Origin: Corynebacterium sp. BD556
GTDB taxonomy: Bacteria > Actinomycetota > Actinomycetes > Mycobacteriales > Mycobacteriaceae
Length of the DNA stretch: 64,000 nt
Direction of reading: 5' to 3'
Assembly (NCBI RefSeq): GCF_038452275.1
Contig: NZ_CP141643.1
Span: 1,240,001 to 1,304,000 of the forward strand
Notes under the pieces: generated by a model
What the model was told of the DNA's origin: nothing
Database searches by the model: none
The model's input: only the letters and a program-made list of their open reading frames with translations
Made by a program: the position numbers and the translations under genes
In this document: piece after piece, positions 43,089-51,568 of the stretch
Position numbering within the stretch: the first letter of the stretch is position 1
How the letters are laid out: the number at the start of each line of letters is the position of its first letter

Positions 43089-44078
43089 ATGAACACCCCG
43101 CTGTCCTTGCTTGACCTGTGCACCGTCTACCCCGGCGAATCCCCTGCCGAGGCCATGAAACGATCCGTGGCCCTCGCGCAAAAAGCGGAATCGCTGGGGT
43201 TTTCGCGCATCTGGTACGCGGAGCACCACAACATGTCCTCGATTTCCTCCTCCGCCCCAGCGGTGCTCATTTCCCACATTGGTGCCCACACTGAAACAAT
43301 CCGCCTCGGCTCCGGCGGGGTCATGCTGCCAAACCACTCCCCGTACGTCATCGCCGAACAATTCGGCATGCTCGCCGAGCTCTACCCCGGCCGCATCGAT
43401 TTAGGGTTGGGCCGCGCACCGGGCACCGACCAACACACCCTCGGCCGCGCTTTGCGGCGCAACCCCCACGCCGCCGAGAACTTCCCCAACGATGTTGTCG
43501 AGCTGCAAGCCTGGCTTTCAGATACTTCCCCCATCCCCGGTGTCACCGCCCACCCCGGCACAGGCACCAACATCCCCCTCTACATCTTGGGCTCGTCCAT
43601 GTTCGGCGCCTCCCTCGCCGCGAAACTGGGCCTCGCCTACTCCTTCGCCTCCCACTTCGCGCCACAACACCTGGAACAAGCCACCACGTACTACCGGCAA
43701 AACTACGAACCTTCCGAGCGCCACCCGCAGCCCTATGTCATCGCCGCAGTCAACGTCACCGCCGCCGACACCCGACAAGACGCTCAACGCCAAACCGAAA
43801 TAGTGCACCGCAGCCGCGTACGCGCACTCATTGGCCGCCGTGGTCAACTGCTCAACGATGAGCAACTCGACGCGGTGATCGACTCCCCGCAGGGCCAACA
43901 GATCATCGGCATGTTGAAATACACTGCCCGCGGGACCGGACAAGACGTCGCCGACTACCTCACCTGGTTTACTGAGCACGCCAAGGCCGACGAGTTGATG
44001 ATCTCACTGCACAACGCCACCCACGAAGAAGCACTGCGCGGCATGGAGATTCTGCGCGAAAACTGGCCCGCGCACTAA
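43089..44078 (+). CDS. LLM-class flavin-dependent oxidoreductase
   Basis: A 329-residue luciferase-like monooxygenase from ATG 43089 (MNTPLSLLDLCTVYPGES); an in-frame GTG at 43080 is possible. Motifs of the bacterial luciferase-like single-chain group: RIWYAEHHNMSSISSSAP, LGSGGVMLPNHSPYVIAEQFGML, GRIDLGLGRAPGTD and IYILG-equivalent PLYILGSSMFGASLAAKLGL. It uses FMNH2 or F420-type reduced flavin and oxygen; the substrate is unknown. It follows brnQ by 19 bases. Confidence 0.88.
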   Translation: MNTPLSLLDLCTVYPGESPAEAMKRSVALAQKAESLGFSRIWYAEHHNMSSISSSAPAVLISHIGAHTETIRLGSGGVMLPNHSPYVIAEQFGMLAELYPGRIDLGLGRAPGTDQHTLGRALRRNPHAAENFPNDVVELQAWLSDTSPIPGVTAHPGTGTNIPLYILGSSMFGASLAAKLGLAYSFASHFAPQHLEQATTYYRQNYEPSERHPQPYVIAAVNVTAADTRQDAQRQTEIVHRSRVRALIGRRGQLLNDEQLDAVIDSPQGQQIIGMLKYTARGTGQDVADYLTWFTEHAKADELMISLHNATHEEALRGMEILRENWPAH

Positions 44079-44097
44079 ACAACCCAGCAGGCTTGTG

Positions 44098-44103
44098 TAC
44101 ACT
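44098..44103 (+). promoter_or_regulatory. -10 box of the ABC importer operon (leaderless)
   Basis: TACACT lies 8 bases before ATG 44112, with no ribosome-binding site. It would drive the four-gene importer operon. Confidence 0.5.
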
Positions 44104-44111
44104 TCTGCCTC

Positions 44112-45578
44112 ATGTTTGCCCACCGAGTCGGCGCGGCGCTCACGGCGGCCGCCGCCGTAATCCCGCTGGCTGCCTGCGGTTCCGCCGACAGGGAGCACGA
44201 CAACCTCGTTGTCGCTGCCTCCGCCCCACCCGCCGGGCTCGATTTCACCACCGTCGCGGGAGCGGCCGCCCCTCAAGCCATGATGGGCAACGTCTACGAA
44301 ACGCTGGTGCGCATCGACGACAACGGCACCCCGCAACCCTTCCTGGCGCAAAGCTGGGACGTCAACGCACACGGCACCGAATACACCTTTCATCTGCGCG
44401 AAGACGTCACCTTTTCCGACGGCACCCGCATGACCGCTGATGATGTGAAGTTCTCCATCGAGTATGTGCGCGATGAATGGACCAACGCCTTGAAAAAGCA
44501 GATGGCCCCCGTCGAAGCGGTGGAGGTAATTGATGAGCACACGGTGAAAGTCATCCTGTCGCAGCCCACGGCGAGCTGGATCTGGTCAATGGGCACTTTC
44601 GTCGGAGCGGTCATGACCCCGGCCAGCATCGAGCGTTTAGCCACCGACCCGCTGGGCACCGGCCCCTACACGGTGGCCTCCTTTCGCCCCAACGACGCAA
44701 TCGACTACACCGCACGCGAGGACTATTGGGGCGGCGACGTTGCGCGCGACGCCACCATCCGTTACTTCGCCGACCCAGTCTCCGCGGTCAACGCGCTGCG
44801 CGTGGGCGATGTCGACGTCGTGTGGTCAATGCAGGCCCCCGAACTTGTCACCGCCTTGCCCGAGGACATTCACGTGCATGTCGGCACCACAAACGGCGAG
44901 GTGTTGTTCAGCATGAACAACCGCCAAGCACCTTTTGACGACCCGGCGGTGCGCCAAGCCGCCGCCTACGCAATAGACCGCGCCGCGCTCAACGAAGTGG
45001 TCTTTAACGGGCTGGGCACCGACACCGGCGGCGCCCCCGTACCCCCCACCGACCCGTGGTTTCCCAACCACGACTACTTCCCTTTCGACCCGGAAAAGGC
45101 CCGCGAACTGTTAGCCGGAAATAGCCCGGAGGTCACCATCACGGTGCCGAGCCTGCCCTACGCCCAGGACGCAGCCGAGCTGATCTTCTCGCAGCTTCGC
45201 GACGTCGGTTTTAAGGTTTCCCTCGAAACCGTCGAATTTCCAGCCATGTGGCTCAATGTCGTCCACAAGGGACACAACTATCAGGCTTCCCTGGTTGCCC
45301 ACGTGGAACCACGCGATATACCGATGCTTTTCGGCAACCCCGACTACTACATTGGTTACGACTCAGCACGCACCCAAGAGCTCATCGCGGCCGCCGAGGT
45401 CAGCGACCAAGAAGCCAACATGCGCGCCGCGGTCGATCACATCATGTCGGACGCCGCCTCCTTGACCTTACTCAACGCCCCAAACATCGTGCTCTCCGCG
45501 CCCGGGGTGGGAGGAATAAACCCCAATGTGGTCACCGATGCGCTGCGCCTGGCGGATTTTTCCAAGGAGGGGATGTAG
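44112..45578 (+). CDS. ABC importer substrate-binding lipoprotein (family 5)
   Basis: A 488-residue lipoprotein. The signal peptide ends with the lipobox PLAAC (Cys near residue 22). The SBP_bac_5 fold follows: VYETLVRIDDNGTPQPFLAQSW, YTFHLREDVTFSDGTRMTADDVKFSIE, LGTGPYTVASF and NNRQAPFDDPAVRQAAAYAIDRAALNEVV. The family binds peptides, nickel or other small ligands at the cell surface. It is the first gene of a four-gene importer operon; the permease start directly follows its stop. Confidence 0.93.
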   Translation: MFAHRVGAALTAAAAVIPLAACGSADREHDNLVVAASAPPAGLDFTTVAGAAAPQAMMGNVYETLVRIDDNGTPQPFLAQSWDVNAHGTEYTFHLREDVTFSDGTRMTADDVKFSIEYVRDEWTNALKKQMAPVEAVEVIDEHTVKVILSQPTASWIWSMGTFVGAVMTPASIERLATDPLGTGPYTVASFRPNDAIDYTAREDYWGGDVARDATIRYFADPVSAVNALRVGDVDVVWSMQAPELVTALPEDIHVHVGTTNGEVLFSMNNRQAPFDDPAVRQAAAYAIDRAALNEVVFNGLGTDTGGAPVPPTDPWFPNHDYFPFDPEKARELLAGNSPEVTITVPSLPYAQDAAELIFSQLRDVGFKVSLETVEFPAMWLNVVHKGHNYQASLVAHVEPRDIPMLFGNPDYYIGYDSARTQELIAAAEVSDQEANMRAAVDHIMSDAASLTLLNAPNIVLSAPGVGGINPNVVTDALRLADFSKEGM

Positions 45579-46514
45579 ATGCGCACAGCTTTTCCCGCCA
45601 CGCTCGTGCGCATCTTCGCCCGCTTCGCTGCCTTGATGTTTCTGGCCAGCGTGCTGATCTTCTTGCTGCTGCGAGCCGTGCCTGGTGATCCGGCACGCAT
45701 CGCCTTAGGAGTCTCCGCCACGGAGGAGGCCATCGCCGAAATGGCGGCCAAGCTGGGCACCGACCGCCCTCTCGCCGTCCAATACTTCGACTGGATGGGC
45801 GGGTTGCTCAGCGGCAACTTCGGCATCTCCATGGCCAGCGCCACCGACATCACCCCACAAGTCATCGAACGCGCCGGAGTTTCACTGACCCTGACCCTTC
45901 TCGCCATGGCAATGACCATGCTGATTGCCGTGCCCCTCGGAGTCTTCCTCGCCGCGCGCGAAGGCACCACCTCCGCAGGAGTGCTCGCCGCAGTGACCCA
46001 GCTCGGCATCGTCGTCCCGAGCTTCCTGGTCGGCATCCTTGGCGTGGCCGTGTTTTCCGTGCGTCTCGGCTGGCTCCCCGCCAACGGCTGGGGAAGCCCC
46101 GCCCACCTGGTTTTGCCTGTTTCGGCGTTAGCGCTCGTGCAGGCAGCTATCCTAACTCGCTACGTGCGCCGGGCCATGCTCGAAGAAATGAGCAAAGATT
46201 ATGTGCGCACGGCGCGGGCACGGGGGGCGTCGACAAGCGAGGTGCTCTACGGACGCGCACTGAAAAACGCGGCGCTGCCCGTGCTCACCGTCATGGGGCT
46301 GCAACTGTCCAGCCTCATCGTCGGCGCTGTGGTCATCGAGCGCGTCTTTACCATTCCCGGCCTTGGCACCATGCTGCTCACCGCCGTAGGCAACCGCGAC
46401 CTAACCACCATCCAGACCGTGATGATGCTGCTGGTGGCGTTCACACTCATCATCAACACCCTCGTCGACCTCACCTACGCCGTGATCGACCCGCGTGTCA
46501 GGAGGAGCGCATGA
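45579..46514 (+). CDS. ABC importer permease, DppB/OppB type
   Basis: A 311-residue inner-membrane permease. Its start abuts the binding-protein stop. There are six likely membrane helices, beginning FARFAALMFLASVLIFLLLRAVPGDP (family N-terminus with PGDPA). The EAA loop that contacts the ATPase is RTARARGASTSEVLYGRALKNA. Its stop overlaps the start of the next permease by 4 bases, so the subunits are translationally coupled. Confidence 0.93.
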   Translation: MRTAFPATLVRIFARFAALMFLASVLIFLLLRAVPGDPARIALGVSATEEAIAEMAAKLGTDRPLAVQYFDWMGGLLSGNFGISMASATDITPQVIERAGVSLTLTLLAMAMTMLIAVPLGVFLAAREGTTSAGVLAAVTQLGIVVPSFLVGILGVAVFSVRLGWLPANGWGSPAHLVLPVSALALVQAAILTRYVRRAMLEEMSKDYVRTARARGASTSEVLYGRALKNAALPVLTVMGLQLSSLIVGAVVIERVFTIPGLGTMLLTAVGNRDLTTIQTVMMLLVAFTLIINTLVDLTYAVIDPRVRRSA

Positions 46515-47293
46515 CCCGCAGCCAAAAAATCGGCCTGAGCATTGTCTTTTTCGTCGCTCTGCTCGCCTTAACCTCGGTGGTGTGGACGCCTTTCGACCCG
46601 CTGCAAGCCAACCCGAGCGAACGCCTGGCGGGCCCGAACACCTCCCATTGGCTGGGCACCGATCAATTCGGCCGCGACATAGCTTCACGCATCATGGCTG
46701 GCGCCCGAATCACCCTTCTCGTCTCTTTGGGCGCAGTGTCGCTTTCCGCCCTCATCGGGGTGCTGCTCGGCATGTGGGCCGGCATGCGCCGCGGAATGGT
46801 CGAATCCGTGGTCATGCGCCTCAACGACCTGGCGCTGGCTTTTCCCGCCCTCCTTTTGGCCATTGTTTTCACCGCCGTGTTCGGCGCGGGCCTTGGGGTG
46901 GTAGTTCTCGCCATCGGCCTCGCTGGCATCCCCGGCTTCGCGCGCGTCGCGCGTGTAGGAACCCTGCAGGTGATGAGCCAGGACTACATCCTGGCAGCCC
47001 GCGTGGCCAAAGTGCCCGCCCACCGCATCGCGCTGCGCCACGTTTTGCCCAACATCGCCCCGTTGGCCATCGTGCAGATCTCTGTGGCGCTCGCCCTGGC
47101 GATCCTCGCGGAAGCTGGACTGTCCTTCCTCGGCTTGGGCACACCTGCACCTTATGCTTCATGGGGGAGGATGCTGCAGGCCAGCCAACCTTACCTGGCT
47201 ACCGCGCCGGGCTTGGCGCTGTGGCCGGGTGTCGCGATCGCGGTAACTGTGCTCGGATTTAACTTGATGGGAGGCGGCCGTGATCGTCGTTGA
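46511..47293 (+). CDS. ABC importer permease, DppC/OppC type
   Basis: A 260-residue permease, shorter at the N-terminus than E. coli DppC. Family landmarks are [41 protein letters not shown], the EAA-type loop [20 protein letters not shown] and [19 protein letters not shown]. It overlaps the ATPase gene by 14 bases (47280-47293). With the preceding permease it would form the transmembrane channel of the importer. Confidence 0.93.
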   Translation: MTRSQKIGLSIVFFVALLALTSVVWTPFDPLQANPSERLAGPNTSHWLGTDQFGRDIASRIMAGARITLLVSLGAVSLSALIGVLLGMWAGMRRGMVESVVMRLNDLALAFPALLLAIVFTAVFGAGLGVVVLAIGLAGIPGFARVARVGTLQVMSQDYILAARVAKVPAHRIALRHVLPNIAPLAIVQISVALALAILAEAGLSFLGLGTPAPYASWGRMLQASQPYLATAPGLALWPGVAIAVTVLGFNLMGGGRDRR

Positions 47294-48635
47294 GGACCTC
47301 AGCATTGACGGCGCCGTCGACGGCGTGAGTTTCAGCATAAGTCGCGGTGAACGCATCGGTATCGTCGGTGAATCCGGCTCCGGCAAAACCATGACGGCAC
47401 TTGCCATCATGGGTTTGCTGCCCCACCTCGACGCCCGCGGCAGCGTGCTTGTCGACGGCACCCAGATGATCGGCACCCCCGACCGCGTGCGCCGCAGCGT
47501 GCGCGGGAAGAAGGTGGCGATGATTTTCCAGGAGCCGATGACCGCCCTCGACCCTTTAACCAAGGTGGGTCGGCAAGTTTCTCGTTCCCGCAGCGAGGCG
47601 AAACTTTTGCTTGCAGAAGTCGGGGTGGACCGCCCCGACGCCTACCCGCACGAGCTGTCCGGAGGCCAGCGCCAACGAGTGTTGATCGCCGCAGCATTAG
47701 CTGACAACCCCGACATCCTCATCTGCGACGAACCCACTACCGCCTTGGATGTCACCGTCCAATCTCACATTCTTGACCTGCTCGACCGCATAGTCCGCGA
47801 CCGCGGCATGGGGCTGTTATTTATCTCCCACGACTTGGGCGTCATCCGCCGGATGGCCGACCGGGTGCTGGTGTTTAAGGAAGGCCGCATCGTGGCCGGC
47901 GACTCCGACTACGCCCGCGAGCTTTTCGCCGCTGCCGAGCCGGGCCCGCCCGCGCCGGCGCGCGAGACGGGTGAGCCGGTGGTACGTCTTGACCGAGTCA
48001 ACCTGACCCGCGGCACTACACTCGCGCTCGACAGTGTCAGCCTCACCGTACACCGCGGGCAGCGCCTCGGCATCGTGGGCGGCTCCGGCTCCGGCAAAAC
48101 CTCGCTGCTTCGCGTTATCGCCGGACTTTCGGCACCTGATAGCGGCACCGCAGACGTCAACGGCGACATCCAAATGGTTTTCCAGGACCCTTATTCCTCT
48201 CTCGACCCGCGCATGGCGGTGGGTGAGTCGATTCGTGAGGTGGGCGTGGACGAAAGGCGCGTTGCCGAGGTCCTTGAGCAGGTGGGGCTTGCGGGCACTG
48301 CCGGGCGCAAACCTCGCGAGTTTTCCGGCGGGCAACGCCAAAGAATCTCGATTGCGCGCGCCGCGGCACCCCGCCCGCAGATTTTGCTTGCCGACGAACC
48401 CGTCTCCGCCTTAGACGTCACCCTGCGCGCCCAAGTGCTTCAGCTTCTCGACGACGTCGTCGCCGACAACACCCTCATCTTTGTCTCCCACGATTTATCC
48501 GTGGTACGCGAGCTGTGCCCCACTGTGGCCGTCATGCACGCCGGACGCATCGTGGAGCAGGGCCGCACCGAAGATATTTGGGCGAGCCCACAGCACGACT
48601 ACACCCGCCAACTTCTGGCCTCCGCCCGCTCCTAG
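47280..48635 (+). CDS. ABC importer ATPase, fused DppD-DppF type
   Basis: A 451-residue protein with two nucleotide-binding domains in one chain. It starts at GTG 47280 inside the permease gene. Domain 1: Walker [15 protein letters not shown], signature [11 protein letters not shown], Walker [13 protein letters not shown]. Domain 2: Walker [15 protein letters not shown], signature [11 protein letters not shown], Walker [13 protein letters not shown]. Both switch-region Ser-His are present (ISHDLGV, VSHDLSV). Each half is compact, about 220 residues, without the long C-terminal zinc or oligopeptide-binding extension usual in OppD/F. Confidence 0.93.
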   Translation: MIVVEDLSIDGAVDGVSFSISRGERIGIVGESGSGKTMTALAIMGLLPHLDARGSVLVDGTQMIGTPDRVRRSVRGKKVAMIFQEPMTALDPLTKVGRQVSRSRSEAKLLLAEVGVDRPDAYPHELSGGQRQRVLIAAALADNPDILICDEPTTALDVTVQSHILDLLDRIVRDRGMGLLFISHDLGVIRRMADRVLVFKEGRIVAGDSDYARELFAAAEPGPPAPARETGEPVVRLDRVNLTRGTTLALDSVSLTVHRGQRLGIVGGSGSGKTSLLRVIAGLSAPDSGTADVNGDIQMVFQDPYSSLDPRMAVGESIREVGVDERRVAEVLEQVGLAGTAGRKPREFSGGQRQRISIARAAAPRPQILLADEPVSALDVTLRAQVLQLLDDVVADNTLIFVSHDLSVVRELCPTVAVMHAGRIVEQGRTEDIWASPQHDYTRQLLASARS

Positions 48636-48781
48636 CGGGTGACGTAGAGCATCAGCGAGGGATCAAGCAAGTGCTCTTGACTATGCTCAAATCCCTCCAC
48701 GAGGTTGTCGAAGGTATCCATCTCGTCGCCGGTCAAGTGCGTCTGTTCCCGGGGAAAAGGTGCCTGCATGCCTGTCATCAT
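48632..48781 (-). CDS. Possible 49-residue small protein
   Basis: ATG 48781 to TAG 48632, with its stop overlapping the convergent ATPase stop. The acidic sequence ([43 protein letters not shown]) is soluble and protein-like. GGGG lies just before the start, weak as a ribosome-binding site. I do not recognise it, and such a short ORF can be chance. Confidence 0.4.
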   Translation of the reverse strand: MMTGMQAPFPREQTHLTGDEMDTFDNLVEGFEHSQEHLLDPSLMLYVTR

Positions 48782-49035
48782 AGCCCCGATATGACAAGCG
48801 TGTGATTTAAGCGAAAATTCGGCTTCTAGCAGGGCGAAGTCAAAGGCACGGTGCCGTCAGAAGCAGCGGGTTGGTTCGCAGACAACGGCCCCAGCGCCGT
48901 GGGTTGCGGCGAAAAGGTGGCGCACAACCGTCGGTTGTTAAACCACTGCCCGATGACACGGCCGCGCGCCTGAGAGCCACGGTCTTTTCAAGCCGCTGCT
49001 CATTGGAACACGGCCGGCAGGCCCGCCGACTTTAG

Positions 49036-49062
49036 CAAACCAACAAACCAACAAACCAACAA
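49036..49062. repeat. Short tandem repeat CAAACCAA x3
   Basis: Three exact 8-base units (49036-49059) followed by CAA, inside a non-coding gap. Such repeats can vary in copy number by slippage, but no gene is close enough to be phase-switched. Confidence 0.75.
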
Positions 49063-49136
49063 GGCCCCGCACACCACCTAATTCGATCCCGGCCCACCAT
49101 AAACCTTCTTCGAGCTCTCAGCGCCAAAAACCTGAA

Positions 49137-49175
49137 GCTTAAAAAAACCCCGCGCCCGGCGATTGCTTTTTAAGC
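49137..49175 (-). terminator. Terminator-like inverted repeat
   Basis: GCTTAAAAA (49137-49145) pairs with TTTTTAAGC (49167-49175) around a GC-rich centre. On the minus strand the centre is followed by GGGGTTTTTTT. It could end transcripts from either side; the minus-strand S33 peptidase gene ends about 195 bases away. Confidence 0.35.
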
Positions 49176-49369
49176 CCTCCCAACCCCAGCCCCTGGGGGT
49201 GCTTGCGCGAACTGTGTCACCCTTTGCCGATCACGGCGTGGGCTAAGGTGTGCCAGCTTGCCCCCTACCAAGGGTGCCTTAATTCGCGCAACTATCAGCA
49301 CCGCTCAACGAAACTTCCTTTGCCTGTGGGCAGGTGAAACAGGATGAGGCAGCCAGGACAATCACGAAG

Positions 49370-50563
49370 CTAGATTCCCGCCATCTCCGCAAGCACCCCG
49401 ATGACCTCGCGCCCGTGGCGGCGCAGCCCGTCGTGCTGCCACTTGTCCGTTTCATAAACGCGCACCCCCAAGGCGTCGGCGCTTTCCAAGGAAAGCTCGC
49501 GGGGAACGTAAATGTCATCGGTGTAGACCACCGCGTAGGCGTTGTCGACCCGACCCAGGCCCTCGTACAGGTTCGACCAATCGTCGACTCCTGCCAACTC
49601 CTGCGCCACCTCCCGGAACGGAGTAAGCGCCGGATCTTCCTCAAATTGGAAGGGGAAGATATGTTCTCCAGTGAGGAAAAACTCCCCCGCTTCACAGTCG
49701 GCGTGCGGGGTAAAGCCCTCCAACTGCTCAGAGACACGCTGGGCCGCCCAGTTGGTCGCCCCAGGAACCGTGCCGCCGTAGATCGTTTCGTGCAGCACCG
49801 CGTAGAGCGGGGCAGACTCGAAGGACACGCGCTGGCCCACCTCCGCTAAGAAGTCGGTGCGCAGCCTCCCATGAGAGTGAAAGGGCGACTCAAACAATCG
49901 GGCCAAGGCATCAAAACCGCCCTCCTGCCCGAGTGCCGTGCCGACGGTGCGCAAGCGCCGCGAGCTCAACCGCTCGCCGGTGGGCAACAGTTCCTCCGTG
50001 GATTCAAGGTGTCGGCACACCCGGCGGATGTTCTTTTGGGCAAAAGGCACTTGGCGGTAAAACTCCAAGTGGCGGGAGCGCAACTTGTCAAAGGTCGCGC
50101 GGTAAACCTCATCTGCGCTGCGGGTGATGGTGGGCAGCCCTCCCGTGAAAAAGGCGTTGCCCACGCTGTCTGGGTGCGCGGCGAGGTAGTGCGCGAGGCA
50201 GAATCCGCCGAAGGACTGACCCAAAACGTCCCAGGAGGAAATGCCGAGTTCCTCACGGATTGCTTCGGCATCGGCGACGATGTTGTCGGCGCGGAGCTGG
50301 CGGAGAAAGGGGGCGTCGACAAGCAGCGGCGCGGCGCGGTCGACGCGGGAGGAATTTCCGGTACCGCGCTGGTCAAGAAGCACCACCCGGTAGCGCGTGA
50401 GAGCCTCAGCAATCCAGTCGAAGCGCTCCCGTGGGCTCGGCGAACCCGGCCCTCCCTGGAGGAAAAGAAGCGCTGGCTGCGAATCTTGCCCAACGATGCG
50501 GGCAAAGACGTCCACGCCGCCTCGCGTGATAGTAACGGTGCGGCTATCTTGAAAGATTCCCAT
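49370..50563 (-). CDS. Alpha/beta hydrolase, prolyl aminopeptidase (S33)-like
   Basis: A 397-residue product from ATG 50563 (MGIFQDSRTVTITRGGVD); ATG 50596 is an alternative and neither has a good ribosome-binding site. Motifs: LFLQGGPGSPSPRERFDWI (oxyanion HGGPG-equivalent), VLLDQRGTGNSSR and the nucleophile elbow WDVLGQSFGGFC. The Asp and His are expected in the C-terminal VVYTDDIYVP and KWQHDGLRRHG stretches. The S33 family removes N-terminal proline or hydrolyses related amides. The gene diverges from the CPBP protease gene. Confidence 0.87.
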   Translation of the reverse strand: MGIFQDSRTVTITRGGVDVFARIVGQDSQPALLFLQGGPGSPSPRERFDWIAEALTRYRVVLLDQRGTGNSSRVDRAAPLLVDAPFLRQLRADNIVADAEAIREELGISSWDVLGQSFGGFCLAHYLAAHPDSVGNAFFTGGLPTITRSADEVYRATFDKLRSRHLEFYRQVPFAQKNIRRVCRHLESTEELLPTGERLSSRRLRTVGTALGQEGGFDALARLFESPFHSHGRLRTDFLAEVGQRVSFESAPLYAVLHETIYGGTVPGATNWAAQRVSEQLEGFTPHADCEAGEFFLTGEHIFPFQFEEDPALTPFREVAQELAGVDDWSNLYEGLGRVDNAYAVVYTDDIYVPRELSLESADALGVRVYETDKWQHDGLRRHGREVIGVLAEMAGI

Positions 50564-50620
50564 GTCAGCGATGGTAGCGGGTTGCTCACCACGCATTAGG
50601 TACAAACCGATGGAAAAATA

Positions 50621-51568
50621 GTGCCCGTGACAGCTCCTAACTTTCACCGCGTCAAGCGCCCCTGGTGGCGCGCTGCCGTTGAAGCCGTCCTTTTGACCAT
50701 CCTAATTTTCACCTTCAATATTGGTGCCGCGCTGTTGCTCGGCATGATCGGCGTATTCATGGGACTGCCGTTTACCTTGCTAGATTTCACCAACTCCAGT
50801 CTCGACAACACCCTCCTTTCCCTTACGGCCCTAGCCATGACTATCGCCGCGCCGCTTCTCGCCGCCAAACTCGCCGGCCGCAACCCCGCCACCCTGCTCA
50901 GCGTCGCCGGCCGTGTCCGCGCCCGCCCGACACTTATCGCCCTTGCAGTCACCACCGTCGCCTACGGCAGCCTCTGGTTGCTCGACCTGTCTACCGGCGA
51001 CACCCCCACCCCCTCCTCCCGCACCCTCATCTTCATCGCCATTTGCGTAGTTGTCGTCCCCGTCCAAGCCGCCGCCGAAGAACTCGCCTTCCGTGCCGCC
51101 ATCCCCCAAATCGTGGGAACCTGGACTAGCTCGCCCTGGTTGTCCTACGGCCTGTCCGTGCCCATTTTCGCCGCCGCCCACTCCTACAACTGGATCGGCC
51201 TAGTCGACATAGCCATCTTCGCCATCTGCGCCTCCGTTCTAACTTGGTACACCGGGGGAATCGAGGCCGCTACCGTGCTGCACGCGGCAAACAACATCTC
51301 CGCCTTCATGGTCCTTGGCTTGGGCTTAAGCAACCCCTTGGACAACGACGTCAAACCAGAATCCGCCGTCATCACCTCCATCTCCACCGTGATCTTTACC
51401 GCCGCCATCCTGCTCGCCATGCGCCGCTGGGGACGAGGCATGCGCAATTCCTTCTATGTGACAAACCCTCAGCAGCCGGGGTTAACTAGGAGAGTCGCCT
51501 ATTTTAAGGAGGCTCCCATTGGCGGAGAAGAAAAGGCGCGCCGACCAAGTAGCGGCAAGCGCCCTTAA
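50621..51568 (+). CDS. CPBP-family intramembrane metalloprotease
   Basis: A 315-residue integral membrane protein starting at GTG 50621. About eight hydrophobic helices. The Abi/CAAX-protease signature AAAEELAFRAAIPQ (EExxxR) is followed by FAAAHSYNW (His) and ATVLHAANNISAF (His plus Asn), so the predicted catalytic set is complete. Family roles include prenyl-CAAX processing-like cleavage and bacteriocin immunity; none can be chosen here. The end overlaps the start of the BCCT gene by 50 bases, suggesting coupling. Confidence 0.85.
   Translation: MPVTAPNFHRVKRPWWRAAVEAVLLTILIFTFNIGAALLLGMIGVFMGLPFTLLDFTNSSLDNTLLSLTALAMTIAAPLLAAKLAGRNPATLLSVAGRVRARPTLIALAVTTVAYGSLWLLDLSTGDTPTPSSRTLIFIAICVVVVPVQAAAEELAFRAAIPQIVGTWTSSPWLSYGLSVPIFAAAHSYNWIGLVDIAIFAICASVLTWYTGGIEAATVLHAANNISAFMVLGLGLSNPLDNDVKPESAVITSISTVIFTAAILLAMRRWGRGMRNSFYVTNPQQPGLTRRVAYFKEAPIGGEEKARRPSSGKRP

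Larger units (their letters stand above)
48782..49369. other. 588-base gene-poor gap
   Basis: The gap lies between the small ORF at 48632-48781 and the 3' end of the S33 peptidase gene. It holds three 8-base CAAACCAA repeats, a hairpin-like element at 49137-49175 and no frame I would call a gene. A short frame around 48838-48974 (containing WFADNGPSAVG) is open but has no start signal. It could be decayed coding sequence. Base composition varies along it. Confidence 0.5.
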
